Origin: Syntrophus gentianae
Lineage (GTDB): Bacteria; Desulfobacterota; Syntrophia; Syntrophales; Syntrophaceae
NCBI RefSeq assembly: GCF_900109885.1
Contig: NZ_FOBS01000002.1
Span: 124,001-188,000 of the forward strand
DNA length: 64,000 nt
Reading direction: 5' to 3'
Position numbers and translations under genes: made by a program. Shown here in pieces: positions 36,252 to 44,002 of this stretch. Position 1 is the first letter of the stretch. The number at the start of each line of letters is the position of its first letter. The notes beneath the pieces were generated by a model. That model saw nothing but the letters and a program-made list of their open reading frames with translations. It was not told the origin of the DNA and searched no databases.

Positions 36252-37046
36252 ATGGCTGAATATGCAAAACTTATCGACGTATCGAAATGTACCGGCTGCC
36301 GCGGTTGCCAACTTGCCTGCAAGCAATGGAATTCCCAGCCGGCAAAGCAGACGGAAAATTACGGGACCTATCAGAATCCCCCCGACCTTCAGGCCAATAC
36401 CTGGACGCTGATCCGTTTCCAGGAAGTCGAAGACAAGGGAGGCAAAGTCAAGTGGCTCTTCCGCAAAGACGGCTGCATGCACTGCACGGACGCTGCCTGT
36501 GTCAAGGTCTGCCCCAGCGGCGCCCTTCACACGACGGAGGTGGGAACGGTAGCTCTGAATCGGGAACTTTGTATCGGGTGCAAGGAGTGCGTTTCGGCGT
36601 GCCCCTTCAACATCCCCCGCTATGACCGCAAGACCGATAAGGTCTACAAATGCGACCTCTGCCTGAGCCGTATCAAGGCAGACCTCATCCCGGCCTGCGC
36701 CAAGGCGTGTCCCACGGGGGCCATCACCTTTGGAGAAAAGGACAAGATGGTCAAGAAGGCCTATGCCCGGGTCAAAGAACTAGGCGGTGACGCCAGCGTT
36801 TACGGAGACAAGTTCGTAGGCGGCACCCATGTCATGTATGTCCTGGACGAAAAGCCGGAGGTCTATGAGCATCTGCCGAAGAACCCGAGCGTGCCGCTCT
36901 CCGTCATTCTCTGGAAGGACATCCTCAAGCCTCTGAGCCTCCTGGCTGCCGGCGGCGTCATTGCCGGTTCGTTCCTGCATTACATTATCCACGGGCCCAA
37001 ACTGCCTGATGAGGAGTCGGGTCAAGAAACGAAGGGAGGGGAATAA
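36252..37046 (+). CDS. fdhB: Formate dehydrogenase iron-sulfur subunit
   Basis: 264 aa, FDH-N beta-type electron-transfer subunit. Four ferredoxin-type clusters are seen: CTGCRGCQLACKQWN near residue 14, CMHCTDAACVKVCPSGA near 78, CIGCKECVSACPFNIP near 109 and CDLCLSRI...CAKACPTGA near 135. A single C-terminal membrane helix (LSLLAAGGVIAGSFLHYII) anchors it with the cytochrome subunit. It follows fdhA by 14 nt with GGGGTGAG as ribosome site. Electrons pass from the molybdopterin subunit to heme b of FdhC. Confidence 0.93.
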   Translation: MAEYAKLIDVSKCTGCRGCQLACKQWNSQPAKQTENYGTYQNPPDLQANTWTLIRFQEVEDKGGKVKWLFRKDGCMHCTDAACVKVCPSGALHTTEVGTVALNRELCIGCKECVSACPFNIPRYDRKTDKVYKCDLCLSRIKADLIPACAKACPTGAITFGEKDKMVKKAYARVKELGGDASVYGDKFVGGTHVMYVLDEKPEVYEHLPKNPSVPLSVILWKDILKPLSLLAAGGVIAGSFLHYIIHGPKLPDEESGQETKGGE

Positions 37047-37048
37047 CC

Positions 37049-37720
37049 ATGAGAAAAGGATTAATTCAGGCCACGGACTCCTTTGAGCGGATCGTCCACT
37101 GGAGTCTGGCCGTTTCGTGCCTCATCCTGTGCCTGTCGGGGCTGGGAATGATGTTCCATTCCCTGAATTTTCTCGGAACGCCCTTCGGCGGGCTGAAATC
37201 GTTGAAATACATCCACAATTTAACGGCGCTCTTCTTTCTTCTGGCGCTGGTCTTCACCGTCCGCATGTGGTGGAAAGAGGCGGGAATCTTTGTCTTTCCC
37301 GAAGACCTGGACTGGATCAAATGCGCCGGCGGTTATCTGTGGCATGTGGACAAGGTGCCCGAAGTGGGCAAATACAATCCCGGCCAGAAGATGTTCTTCC
37401 TGGTTGTGGCGGGCGGCGGGGCGGCCATGATCTTCTCCGGACTGATCATGCTCTTTCCCCTGAACATCCCAGCCATGATCGTCCGGCTGATGTATCTGGT
37501 CCACGCGGCCGGCTTCGTGGCGATCTTCGCCTTCTTTTTCATCCACCTCTACCTGGGAACGGTGGGCTCTCCCGGATCGCTGCCGGCCATGATGACCGGC
37601 TGGGTGACGCGCCCCTGGCTGAAGAAGCAGCACGCCAAGTGGCTTCATGAGATGGAGGAAGACGGGACGCTCATCGTTTACGGCGAAGAGAAACCCTCTT
37701 CCCACGGCCACGGCCATTAA
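37049..37720 (+). CDS. fdhC: Formate dehydrogenase cytochrome b556 (gamma) subunit
   Basis: 223-aa membrane protein with four helices, homologous to FdnI/FdoI. Conserved features include FERIVHWSLAVSCLILCLSG (heme-ligand His in helix 1), KYIHNLTALFFLLALVF in helix 2 and HAAGFVAIFAFFFIHLYLG in the last helix. It would carry electrons to the quinone pool. It starts two bases after fdhB with GGGAGGGG upstream, the last gene of the operon before a terminator. The C-terminus is His-rich (SSHGHGH). Confidence 0.92.
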   Translation: MRKGLIQATDSFERIVHWSLAVSCLILCLSGLGMMFHSLNFLGTPFGGLKSLKYIHNLTALFFLLALVFTVRMWWKEAGIFVFPEDLDWIKCAGGYLWHVDKVPEVGKYNPGQKMFFLVVAGGGAAMIFSGLIMLFPLNIPAMIVRLMYLVHAAGFVAIFAFFFIHLYLGTVGSPGSLPAMMTGWVTRPWLKKQHAKWLHEMEEDGTLIVYGEEKPSSHGHGH

Positions 37721-37752
37721 CCGTTTAACTCTCTTTAAATAACCATACAACC

Positions 37753-37790
37753 AAAGGGGACCTGCCCTCAAAAGCAGGCCCCCTTTCGCT
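37753..37790 (+). terminator. Terminator of fdhABC
   Basis: AAAGGGGACCTGC pairs with GCAGGCCCCCTTT (one mismatch) around a 7-8-nt loop, about 35 nt after the fdhC stop. Confidence 0.75.
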
Positions 37791-38188
37791 TTCCGGTGTC
37801 CGCACCAGCATCCTGTCCGTCAGATCCCTGCATTCCCATTCCGGAAAACTCCGATTCTGAATAAAATCGCTCATCCGACGGGGGCATCCGTCTCGGGGAT
37901 TGCCTCATCACGATGGAATGATCCTGTTCAGGTACTCCAACTTTTCTGATCCGCCTGAAGAATAATCTTATTCGCTTTCACTGTCCTCCGTCCCATAGTT
38001 TTTGCGTCTATTTCCTCCCGACCGTCCCCTTGTTACCCCTTGCGGGACCTGTGCAAAAACCTCACAGACCGGCTCATTCAAACATTGCCCTTAATCCAGG
38101 ATGTTACACGATGGGAAAGATACCGTATGAGCTGACAGGGAACACATTCCCGCTGAGATGCGACGGGAGAAAAGGATGGAGGTTTCAA
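37791..38188. other. 400-bp intergenic region without a recognisable gene
   Basis: An open frame covers 38030-38188 in front of the next gene but has no ribosome site and no protein-like composition. I see no RNA gene or repeat here. Confidence 0.5.
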
Positions 38189-38842
38189 ATGTCTATGAAA
38201 AAAATTTGGCGTGTTTTAAAGTACATTCTTTCCATTGGCTTACTCTTGTTTATAGTCCTTGTCGGAGTAGGCTGGTACTCTTACCATGAAAATGAGACCG
38301 CACGAAAGAACTCCGCTTTCATTCAGTCGCTGGAACGGACCGAACAGAACCACGGTGATGTTATCAAGCTCCTGTTCGAGGGCCTGACGAAGGTCGATGA
38401 CAAGGATGCACAACTCGTAACGGCCTGGCTGAAAAAACGTCAAAACCGCGGGGAACAACCCTACCTTTATTTGATCGGCATCTACTCAGGATTACAGAGC
38501 AACCAGAGAAGCAAGCTGCACGGACTGGAATATCTCGCCAAGGCAGCCCTTGTATACAGAGTTGATGCGGCAAAGTGCGGCGATCCCTCGGCAAACCAGG
38601 CCGTTCCAATTCTCGAAAGTTCGCTTGGAGTGAACCTGATCCGAAACAATCTAAAGAATCACCCGGAAATGAGAAAGAAAATCATTCTCAGTGCCCTCGA
38701 TTATGAAGAGAAAAGTTATCCACGACCCGCCCCCCTGTGGATATGTGCTCATGGCATGGGCTATGGCAATCCTGCTCCTGGGGAAAATGATTTTCAGGCC
38801 CATCGACAGAAAACACGGGCTCAATTTGAAAGCTGGTTTTGA
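38189..38842 (+). CDS. Membrane-anchored protein of unknown function
   Basis: 217 aa. One N-terminal membrane helix (about 13-33, YILSIGLLLFIVLVGVGW) then a soluble, probably periplasmic region rich in charged residues with helical character and no motif I recognise. ATG 38189 has GGAGG seven bases upstream; the open frame 53 codons further upstream lacks a ribosome site. Codon use resembles its neighbours. It is isolated between the fdh terminator and the UPF0251 gene, which is 92 nt downstream. The C-terminal part (PAPLWICAHGMGYGNPAP) looks slightly different in style, but I see no frameshift. Confidence 0.65.
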   Translation: MSMKKIWRVLKYILSIGLLLFIVLVGVGWYSYHENETARKNSAFIQSLERTEQNHGDVIKLLFEGLTKVDDKDAQLVTAWLKKRQNRGEQPYLYLIGIYSGLQSNQRSKLHGLEYLAKAALVYRVDAAKCGDPSANQAVPILESSLGVNLIRNNLKNHPEMRKKIILSALDYEEKSYPRPAPLWICAHGMGYGNPAPGENDFQAHRQKTRAQFESWF

Positions 38843-38934
38843 GGGAACTATTACCTGAAAAGGCAAGCGGACCTTTATTAAGGTTGCCCGATTATCGCCT
38901 TGACTAATTATGGTCATATGCTTATAAATAACTC

Positions 38935-39213
38935 ATGACAAGGCCGAAGAAATCCAGGTGCATCGCCTGCAACCCGCACAGCCTCTATTTCAAACCCAGG
39001 GGAATCCCTTTGGCAGATCTGGAAGAATCCGTCCTCCACATGGATGAACTGGAGGCACTGCGGCTTGCCGATGTGGAGGGTCTCTACCATGAGGAAGCCG
39101 CTTTGCACATGAAGGTATCCCGGGCAACCTTCGGGCGTGTTTTGAGCGAAGCAAGGCACAAGGTTGCCGAGGCGATCCTTCAGGGCAGGGCCTTGAGAAT
39201 CGAAAAAGAATAA
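38935..39213 (+). CDS. UPF0251 (DUF134) family DNA-binding protein
   Basis: 92 aa. It begins with the family signature PKKSRCIACNP, with Cys9 and Cys12, then the MDELEALRLADVEGLYHEEA segment and a sigma-70 region 4-like helix-turn-helix (AALHMKVSRATFGRVLSEAR). Members are regarded as regulators and are often found next to NifX/NifB-like proteins, as here (22 nt to the next gene). No Shine-Dalgarno of note before ATG 38935. The target is unknown, probably the downstream gene (inference). Confidence 0.88.
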   Translation: MTRPKKSRCIACNPHSLYFKPRGIPLADLEESVLHMDELEALRLADVEGLYHEEAALHMKVSRATFGRVLSEARHKVAEAILQGRALRIEKE

Positions 39214-39235
39214 GGAAGAAAAAGGAGATCAGGAA

Positions 39236-39613
39236 ATGAAGGTATGTTTTGCCGTTTTGAAGGATGAAGGCGTTGAAAGCGCGGTTTACAATCACTTTGG
39301 ATCCGCCCCCGCCTTTGTCATGGTGGATACGGAAACCTCGGGAGCGGAAACCATCCAGAACCAGGACAAAAACCACATCCACGGCGCCTGCAATCCCGTG
39401 ATGGCCCTCGGCGGACGGAATGTCGACGCCGTGGTGGTCGGCGGCATCGGGGCCGGCGCGCTGCGGAAGCTCAACGCGGAAGGGATCGTGGTCTATGGTT
39501 CTCTGGCAAGGACCGTCAAGGAAAATCTTGAGCTTCTCAGCGAAGGCCGTCTTCCCCAGCTCTCTGTTCAACATGCCTGCCAGGGCCACGCGGGGGGCTG
39601 CGGCCACCATTAG
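39236..39613 (+). CDS. NifX/NifB-type dinitrogenase iron-molybdenum cofactor domain protein
   Basis: 125 aa. The fold of the NifB/NifX/VnfY small-protein family: MKVCFAVLKDEGVESAVYNH at the start, HFGSAPAFVMVDTE, GGRNVDAVVVGGIGAGAL and a Cys/His-rich tail (HACQGHAGGCGHH) that could bind metal. No nitrogenase genes are present. Members outside nif clusters handle iron-sulfur or metal clusters of unknown kind. Good ribosome site (AAGGAGATCAGGAA). Forms an operon with the UPF0251 gene upstream. Confidence 0.88.
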   Translation: MKVCFAVLKDEGVESAVYNHFGSAPAFVMVDTETSGAETIQNQDKNHIHGACNPVMALGGRNVDAVVVGGIGAGALRKLNAEGIVVYGSLARTVKENLELLSEGRLPQLSVQHACQGHAGGCGHH

Positions 39614-39655
39614 TTTTAAAGCCAACCCTGAATTTTTACAGATTTCGTCAATTCC

Positions 39656-41656
39656 ATGGGAATCGCAGCAGACATCATCATTATCGTTCTCGCCTCTTTG
39701 CTCGGCGGTCTGGTGGCGAAACTCTGCCGGCAGCCGCTGATCCTGGGCTACATCCTGGCCGGTGTCTTCATCGGACCACATACCGGCGGTATTACGGTAT
39801 CCAACGTCCAGGACATCGAAAAACTGGCCGAGATCGGCGTGGCCCTGCTGCTCTTTGCCCTGGGGCTGGAATTCTCCCTTCAGGAGCTGAAACCCGTCCG
39901 GAGAATCGCCCTTCTGGGAACTCCCCTTCAGATTCTTTTAACGGCAGGCTTCGGCTTCGCCATCGGCTCCTGGCAGGGATGGGACTGGGAAACCTCCCTC
40001 TGGTTCGGGGCCCTGATTTCCCTTTCGAGCACGATGGTGATCCTGAAGACCCTCATGAGTCAGGGCTGGATGGGAACGCTTTCCAGCCGGGTCATGATCG
40101 GGATGCTCATCGTTCAGGATCTGGCCGTCGTTCCGATGATGATTATCCTGCCCCAACTGAGTCATCCGGAAACCGGGTTGCCCCTCCTGGTCCTGTCCCT
40201 CCTGAAGGCGGCTGTTTTTCTCCTGCTGATGATCTTTCTGGGCACACAGCTCATTCCCCGGCTTCTGCGGCGAATTGCCGGATGGAACTCCCGGGAACTG
40301 TTCCTTCTCTCCACGATCGCCCTTGGCCTGGGCATCGGCTATGGGACCTACCTCTTCGGTCTCTCTTTCGCCTTCGGCGCCTTTGTGGCGGGAATGGTTC
40401 TCAGCGAGTCGGATTATGGACATCAGGCCTTGAGTGAAATTATCCCTCTGCGGGATGTCTTCAGCCTGCTCTTCTTTGCCTCCGTGGGCATGCTTCTGGA
40501 TCCGGCTTTTTTATGGTCGCACTTGAAAATCCTCTTGATCCTTACGGCCCTGGTGATCCTCGGCAAGGGGCTCATCTTTGCGGGCCTGAGCCGATTGTTC
40601 GCCTACCGCAACGTCGTCCCCCTGGCCGTCGGTCTGGGACTCTTCCAGGTGGGCGAGTTCTCTTTTGTCCTCGCCCAGGTGGGTTTGAAAACGAATTCAA
40701 TCAGCGCCGACCTTTATTCTCTGGTCTTGACCCTCACCGTTGCCACCATGTTTCTGACCCCTTTCCTCTCCAACCTGACCTCGCCGATCTATTCCTTCTT
40801 TCGAGCCCGGTCGAAACAGGAGCCTTTGCAGACCATCAACCTGCCCGATTCCGGCCTGTCGAATCACGTGGTCATTGCGGGGGGCGGTCAGGTCGGTCTG
40901 AACATCGCCAGAATCCTGCATCGCTTTGGCGTCGACTTTGTGGTCATCGAGATCGACTTTCACCGCTTTGAGCAGTTGAAAGCCTTGAGTTTCCCGGCCA
41001 TTTTCGGCGATGCCGGCCAACCGGTCGTCCTGGAGGCGCCGCAGATCCGCCAGGCAAAGCTGCTGCTCATCACCATCCCCTCCGCCATTGTTTCGCAAAC
41101 GATTGCGGCTCATGCCCATGCCCTTCATCCCGAACTGAAGATCTTTGCCCGGGCGATCAGCATCGAGCATATGAAAGACCTCCATTCCCGGGGTGTCTAC
41201 GAAGTGGTGCAGCCGGAGTTCGAGGCCAGCCTGGAGTTTGCCCGTCAAGCCCTGCTGCATTTCCGGATTGCCCCGGATAAGGTCCTCTCCTTTCTGGACG
41301 CGATCCGCTATGAGCTTTATGCGCCCCTTTACGATACCCACGATTCATACCGGACGCTTTCTCAGCTTCAAAGCGCCTCCCGGTTACTGGAACTGAACTG
41401 GATCGAGCTGCCCGGGAAAAGCCTTCCGGTCGGCCGTACCATCAGGGAGTTGCAGATTCGCAGCCTGACCGGTGTTTCCGTCGTTGCCGTCATCCGGGGA
41501 AAGACCCTTCATCCGAATCCCGCTCCGGATTTTTCCTTCCAGGACCTGGATCTGGTCGGCATCCTGGGCGATGCCGACCAGATGCAGAGCTTCGCCGACT
41601 GGCTAAAGGGAAACCCGACGGGAGCGAATACAGGCCCTGCCCCGGACTCTCCCTGA
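39656..41656 (+). CDS. Monovalent cation:proton antiporter-2 family protein (KefB-like)
   Basis: 666-aa antiporter of the CPA2 family. About 12 membrane helices to residue 390 ([45 protein letters not shown]) are followed by a TrkA-N (RCK) domain from about residue 400 with the NAD-binding motif [20 protein letters not shown], and a TrkA-C domain from about 575. It exchanges K+ or Na+ for H+ under nucleotide control of the RCK domain. Start ATG 39656 is 42 nt after the NifX-type gene. The glutathione regulation typical of KefB/KefC cannot be confirmed. Confidence 0.9.
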   Translation: MGIAADIIIIVLASLLGGLVAKLCRQPLILGYILAGVFIGPHTGGITVSNVQDIEKLAEIGVALLLFALGLEFSLQELKPVRRIALLGTPLQILLTAGFGFAIGSWQGWDWETSLWFGALISLSSTMVILKTLMSQGWMGTLSSRVMIGMLIVQDLAVVPMMIILPQLSHPETGLPLLVLSLLKAAVFLLLMIFLGTQLIPRLLRRIAGWNSRELFLLSTIALGLGIGYGTYLFGLSFAFGAFVAGMVLSESDYGHQALSEIIPLRDVFSLLFFASVGMLLDPAFLWSHLKILLILTALVILGKGLIFAGLSRLFAYRNVVPLAVGLGLFQVGEFSFVLAQVGLKTNSISADLYSLVLTLTVATMFLTPFLSNLTSPIYSFFRARSKQEPLQTINLPDSGLSNHVVIAGGGQVGLNIARILHRFGVDFVVIEIDFHRFEQLKALSFPAIFGDAGQPVVLEAPQIRQAKLLLITIPSAIVSQTIAAHAHALHPELKIFARAISIEHMKDLHSRGVYEVVQPEFEASLEFARQALLHFRIAPDKVLSFLDAIRYELYAPLYDTHDSYRTLSQLQSASRLLELNWIELPGKSLPVGRTIRELQIRSLTGVSVVAVIRGKTLHPNPAPDFSFQDLDLVGILGDADQMQSFADWLKGNPTGANTGPAPDSP

Positions 41657-41878
41657 GGGATACACTCAGATCCATCTTGATATTTCCTTCCTCCCGCTTT
41701 TATTCGCTCTCCAGATTGACACGCTTCTTGCAAAGTTTCGCCGGCAGGTAATGACAACACGGAAATTCAACAGTTTCACCCCCTGATTTCTTAAACGATG
41801 ACACCACCTGGAAAAGGCACTCTCTTTCCAGCAGATTTTAATCTTATTCCGCGAATAGACAAGGAGGCAACGGGAAAG

Positions 41879-43867
41879 ATGGCATTAGACAAAAACATGA
41901 GGATTATCCTGGCTGAAGACGGCGGCACCATGCGGAAAATGGAAGTCCGGATACTGAATCAGATCGGTTTTGAAAATATCGCGGCCTGCCAGGATGGCGT
42001 CGAAGCCATGCGGGAACTCGAATCGGCCGGAGAAGCCAGTCTGGTCATCTCTGACTGGAACATGCCGAACAAAAACGGCATGGAACTTCTGCAGGAGATG
42101 CGCGCCGATCAACGCTTTGCCTCTATTCCCTTCATCATGGCGACTGGTCAGGGCGACAAGCAGTATGTGGCCCAGGCCATGGAAGCCGGGGCCAATGGCG
42201 TTGTCGCCAAACCGTTTTCACCCGATGAGTTGAAAAGTCTTATTGAGCAGATTTTTGGTGTTGCTCAGGAAAAATCCGTCCCCCCTGTGCCGGCGGGCCT
42301 GGAAACGGATACCCAGGGAAAGCCGATCCTCAAGGTGGCGCACATCCAGATCACGGACCACCTGGCGCTGGGCGTCATGAAATCGTTGATCCATACGCAT
42401 CAGGCAGAATCCCGCACCTTTACTCTGGAAACGGTCTGTATGCCGAACTGGAACCGCGTCCAATCTGCGCTGGAGACCGGAGAGGTCAACGCCGCCTTTA
42501 TTCTGGCCCCCATTGCCATGGACCTCTTCAATTACGGAACGCCGATCCGTCTCGTCCTGTTTGCCCACCGCAACGGCAGCATCATGGTCCGCAGCAAGAC
42601 AGGCCAGTATGGAAAAATCCAGCAACAGTTTTTCAAACACCGGACCTTCTACATCCCTCACAAGATGTCCATTCATCACATGCTGGCCCATAAATATTTC
42701 TCGGAGATGGGCCTGAAGCCGGGAATGGCCGGAGGCGGCGCCGTCAATCTTCTCCTCGACGTCGTGGCGCCGGTCAATATGCCGGAATTTCTGGCGGATA
42801 ACCCCAGTTCCTGCGGATTCATGGTTGCCGAACCCATCGGCTCACGTGCGATCGCCTCGGGGATTGCCGAACGCCAGTTCCTTTCCGGGGAGATGTGGGC
42901 CAATCATCCCTGCTGCGTCGTCGTGTTTCGTCAGGAATTCCTTGACCAGCATCCGGAAGCGGTCCATGAGTTCACCCGGATTCTCGTCCAGGCAGGTCAG
43001 TTTATTCATCAGGAACCGGAAAAGGCATCAGAAATCGCCGTCTCCTTCCTCGATCCCGAAGGGAAACTGGGGTTGAAGGCCCCCTTGATCCGTCAGGTCC
43101 TTTCCGAACCGATGGGCATTAAAACGGATGACCTGTATCCATCCATTGAAGATCTCGATATTATTCAACGCTATATGAATGAGAACATGAATATCGGATC
43201 GCTGATCGACTTGAACTCCTTTGTGGATTTAAGATTCGCTCAAGCAGCCTGTCCGGATAGAATTCGGGACGCTGCAGCGCAGCTCGACTCATCCGAAACC
43301 GCTACGGGAACCGTATCCGAAGGAAGGAAGGAACGGGAGGACTCCAGAACGGAGCTCAAGATCAAATCCCTCAATACCTCATCAGCCCGGGAGGGCAAAT
43401 ACCTGGTCTTTCAACTGGCGGATGAACGGTACGGCGTTTCCGTGATGGACGTCAGAGAGATCATTCAGATGCGGAGAATTACCTTCGTCCCCAATATGCC
43501 GGGTTTTTACAAAGGAACCATCAATCTGCGCGGAAAGGTCATTCCCGTCACGGATCTGCGTCTGACTCTGGGAATGGCTCCCATCGATTACGATGACCGT
43601 ACCTGCATCATCATTCTTGAAATGGCCGGCGCCACGGGTTCGACCCTGGTAGGGGTCACCATGGATGCCGCCGTGGAAGTGCTGGACATTCAGGAGGATA
43701 AAATTCAGGACACGCCTTATTTCGGAGAACGGGTCAACACCAGTTTTATCACCGGTCTGGCCAGGACCAACAACAAGACCACGACCCTGCTGGATATTGA
43801 CAAGCTCTACGGCGCCGACAGCGTAATATTTAATGCTCCGGCCGCCAACGCTCAGGCCCTTTGTTGA
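41879..43867 (+). CDS. Receiver / nitrate-binding-protein-like / CheW fusion
   Basis: 662 aa, no signal peptide or membrane helix, so cytoplasmic. Residues 1-127 form a CheY-type receiver (Glu13/Asp14 pocket, acceptor Asp59, Thr89, Lys111). Residues about 150-450 resemble the substrate-binding protein of ABC nitrate/sulfonate transporters (NMT1/NrtA type: KVAHIQITDHLALGVMKSLI, MPNWNRVQSALETGEVNAAF). Residues about 500-662 are a CheW domain (EGKYLVFQLADERYGVSVMD, VPNMPGFYKGTINLRGKVIP). The ATG at 41798 lacks a ribosome site; 41879 has AAGGAGG. A binding fold inside the cytoplasm bolted between chemotaxis domains is unusual; the ligand is unknown. Confidence 0.82.
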   Translation: MALDKNMRIILAEDGGTMRKMEVRILNQIGFENIAACQDGVEAMRELESAGEASLVISDWNMPNKNGMELLQEMRADQRFASIPFIMATGQGDKQYVAQAMEAGANGVVAKPFSPDELKSLIEQIFGVAQEKSVPPVPAGLETDTQGKPILKVAHIQITDHLALGVMKSLIHTHQAESRTFTLETVCMPNWNRVQSALETGEVNAAFILAPIAMDLFNYGTPIRLVLFAHRNGSIMVRSKTGQYGKIQQQFFKHRTFYIPHKMSIHHMLAHKYFSEMGLKPGMAGGGAVNLLLDVVAPVNMPEFLADNPSSCGFMVAEPIGSRAIASGIAERQFLSGEMWANHPCCVVVFRQEFLDQHPEAVHEFTRILVQAGQFIHQEPEKASEIAVSFLDPEGKLGLKAPLIRQVLSEPMGIKTDDLYPSIEDLDIIQRYMNENMNIGSLIDLNSFVDLRFAQAACPDRIRDAAAQLDSSETATGTVSEGRKEREDSRTELKIKSLNTSSAREGKYLVFQLADERYGVSVMDVREIIQMRRITFVPNMPGFYKGTINLRGKVIPVTDLRLTLGMAPIDYDDRTCIIILEMAGATGSTLVGVTMDAAVEVLDIQEDKIQDTPYFGERVNTSFITGLARTNNKTTTLLDIDKLYGADSVIFNAPAANAQALC

Positions 43868-44002
43868 CGGCCGCACTAACCGAGTCTCTTCACTGAAGAA
43901 TGATCCTATCTTTATGGGAAAGCGTTTGATTTATCCGTACTGATGATCTAAAAAGGTCCCCAGGATTATTGCTGAAATGTCTTGGTCATACTGGGGAACC
44001 GG

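Noticed and set aside
38030-38188. N-terminal extension of the membrane-anchored protein
   Set aside because: The Shine-Dalgarno GGAGG lies just before 38189, followed by a typical membrane-anchor start.
41657-41878. Sigma-28 type chemotaxis promoter before the CheW fusion
   Set aside because: AAAGTTT and GCCG blocks are present but not at the required spacing.
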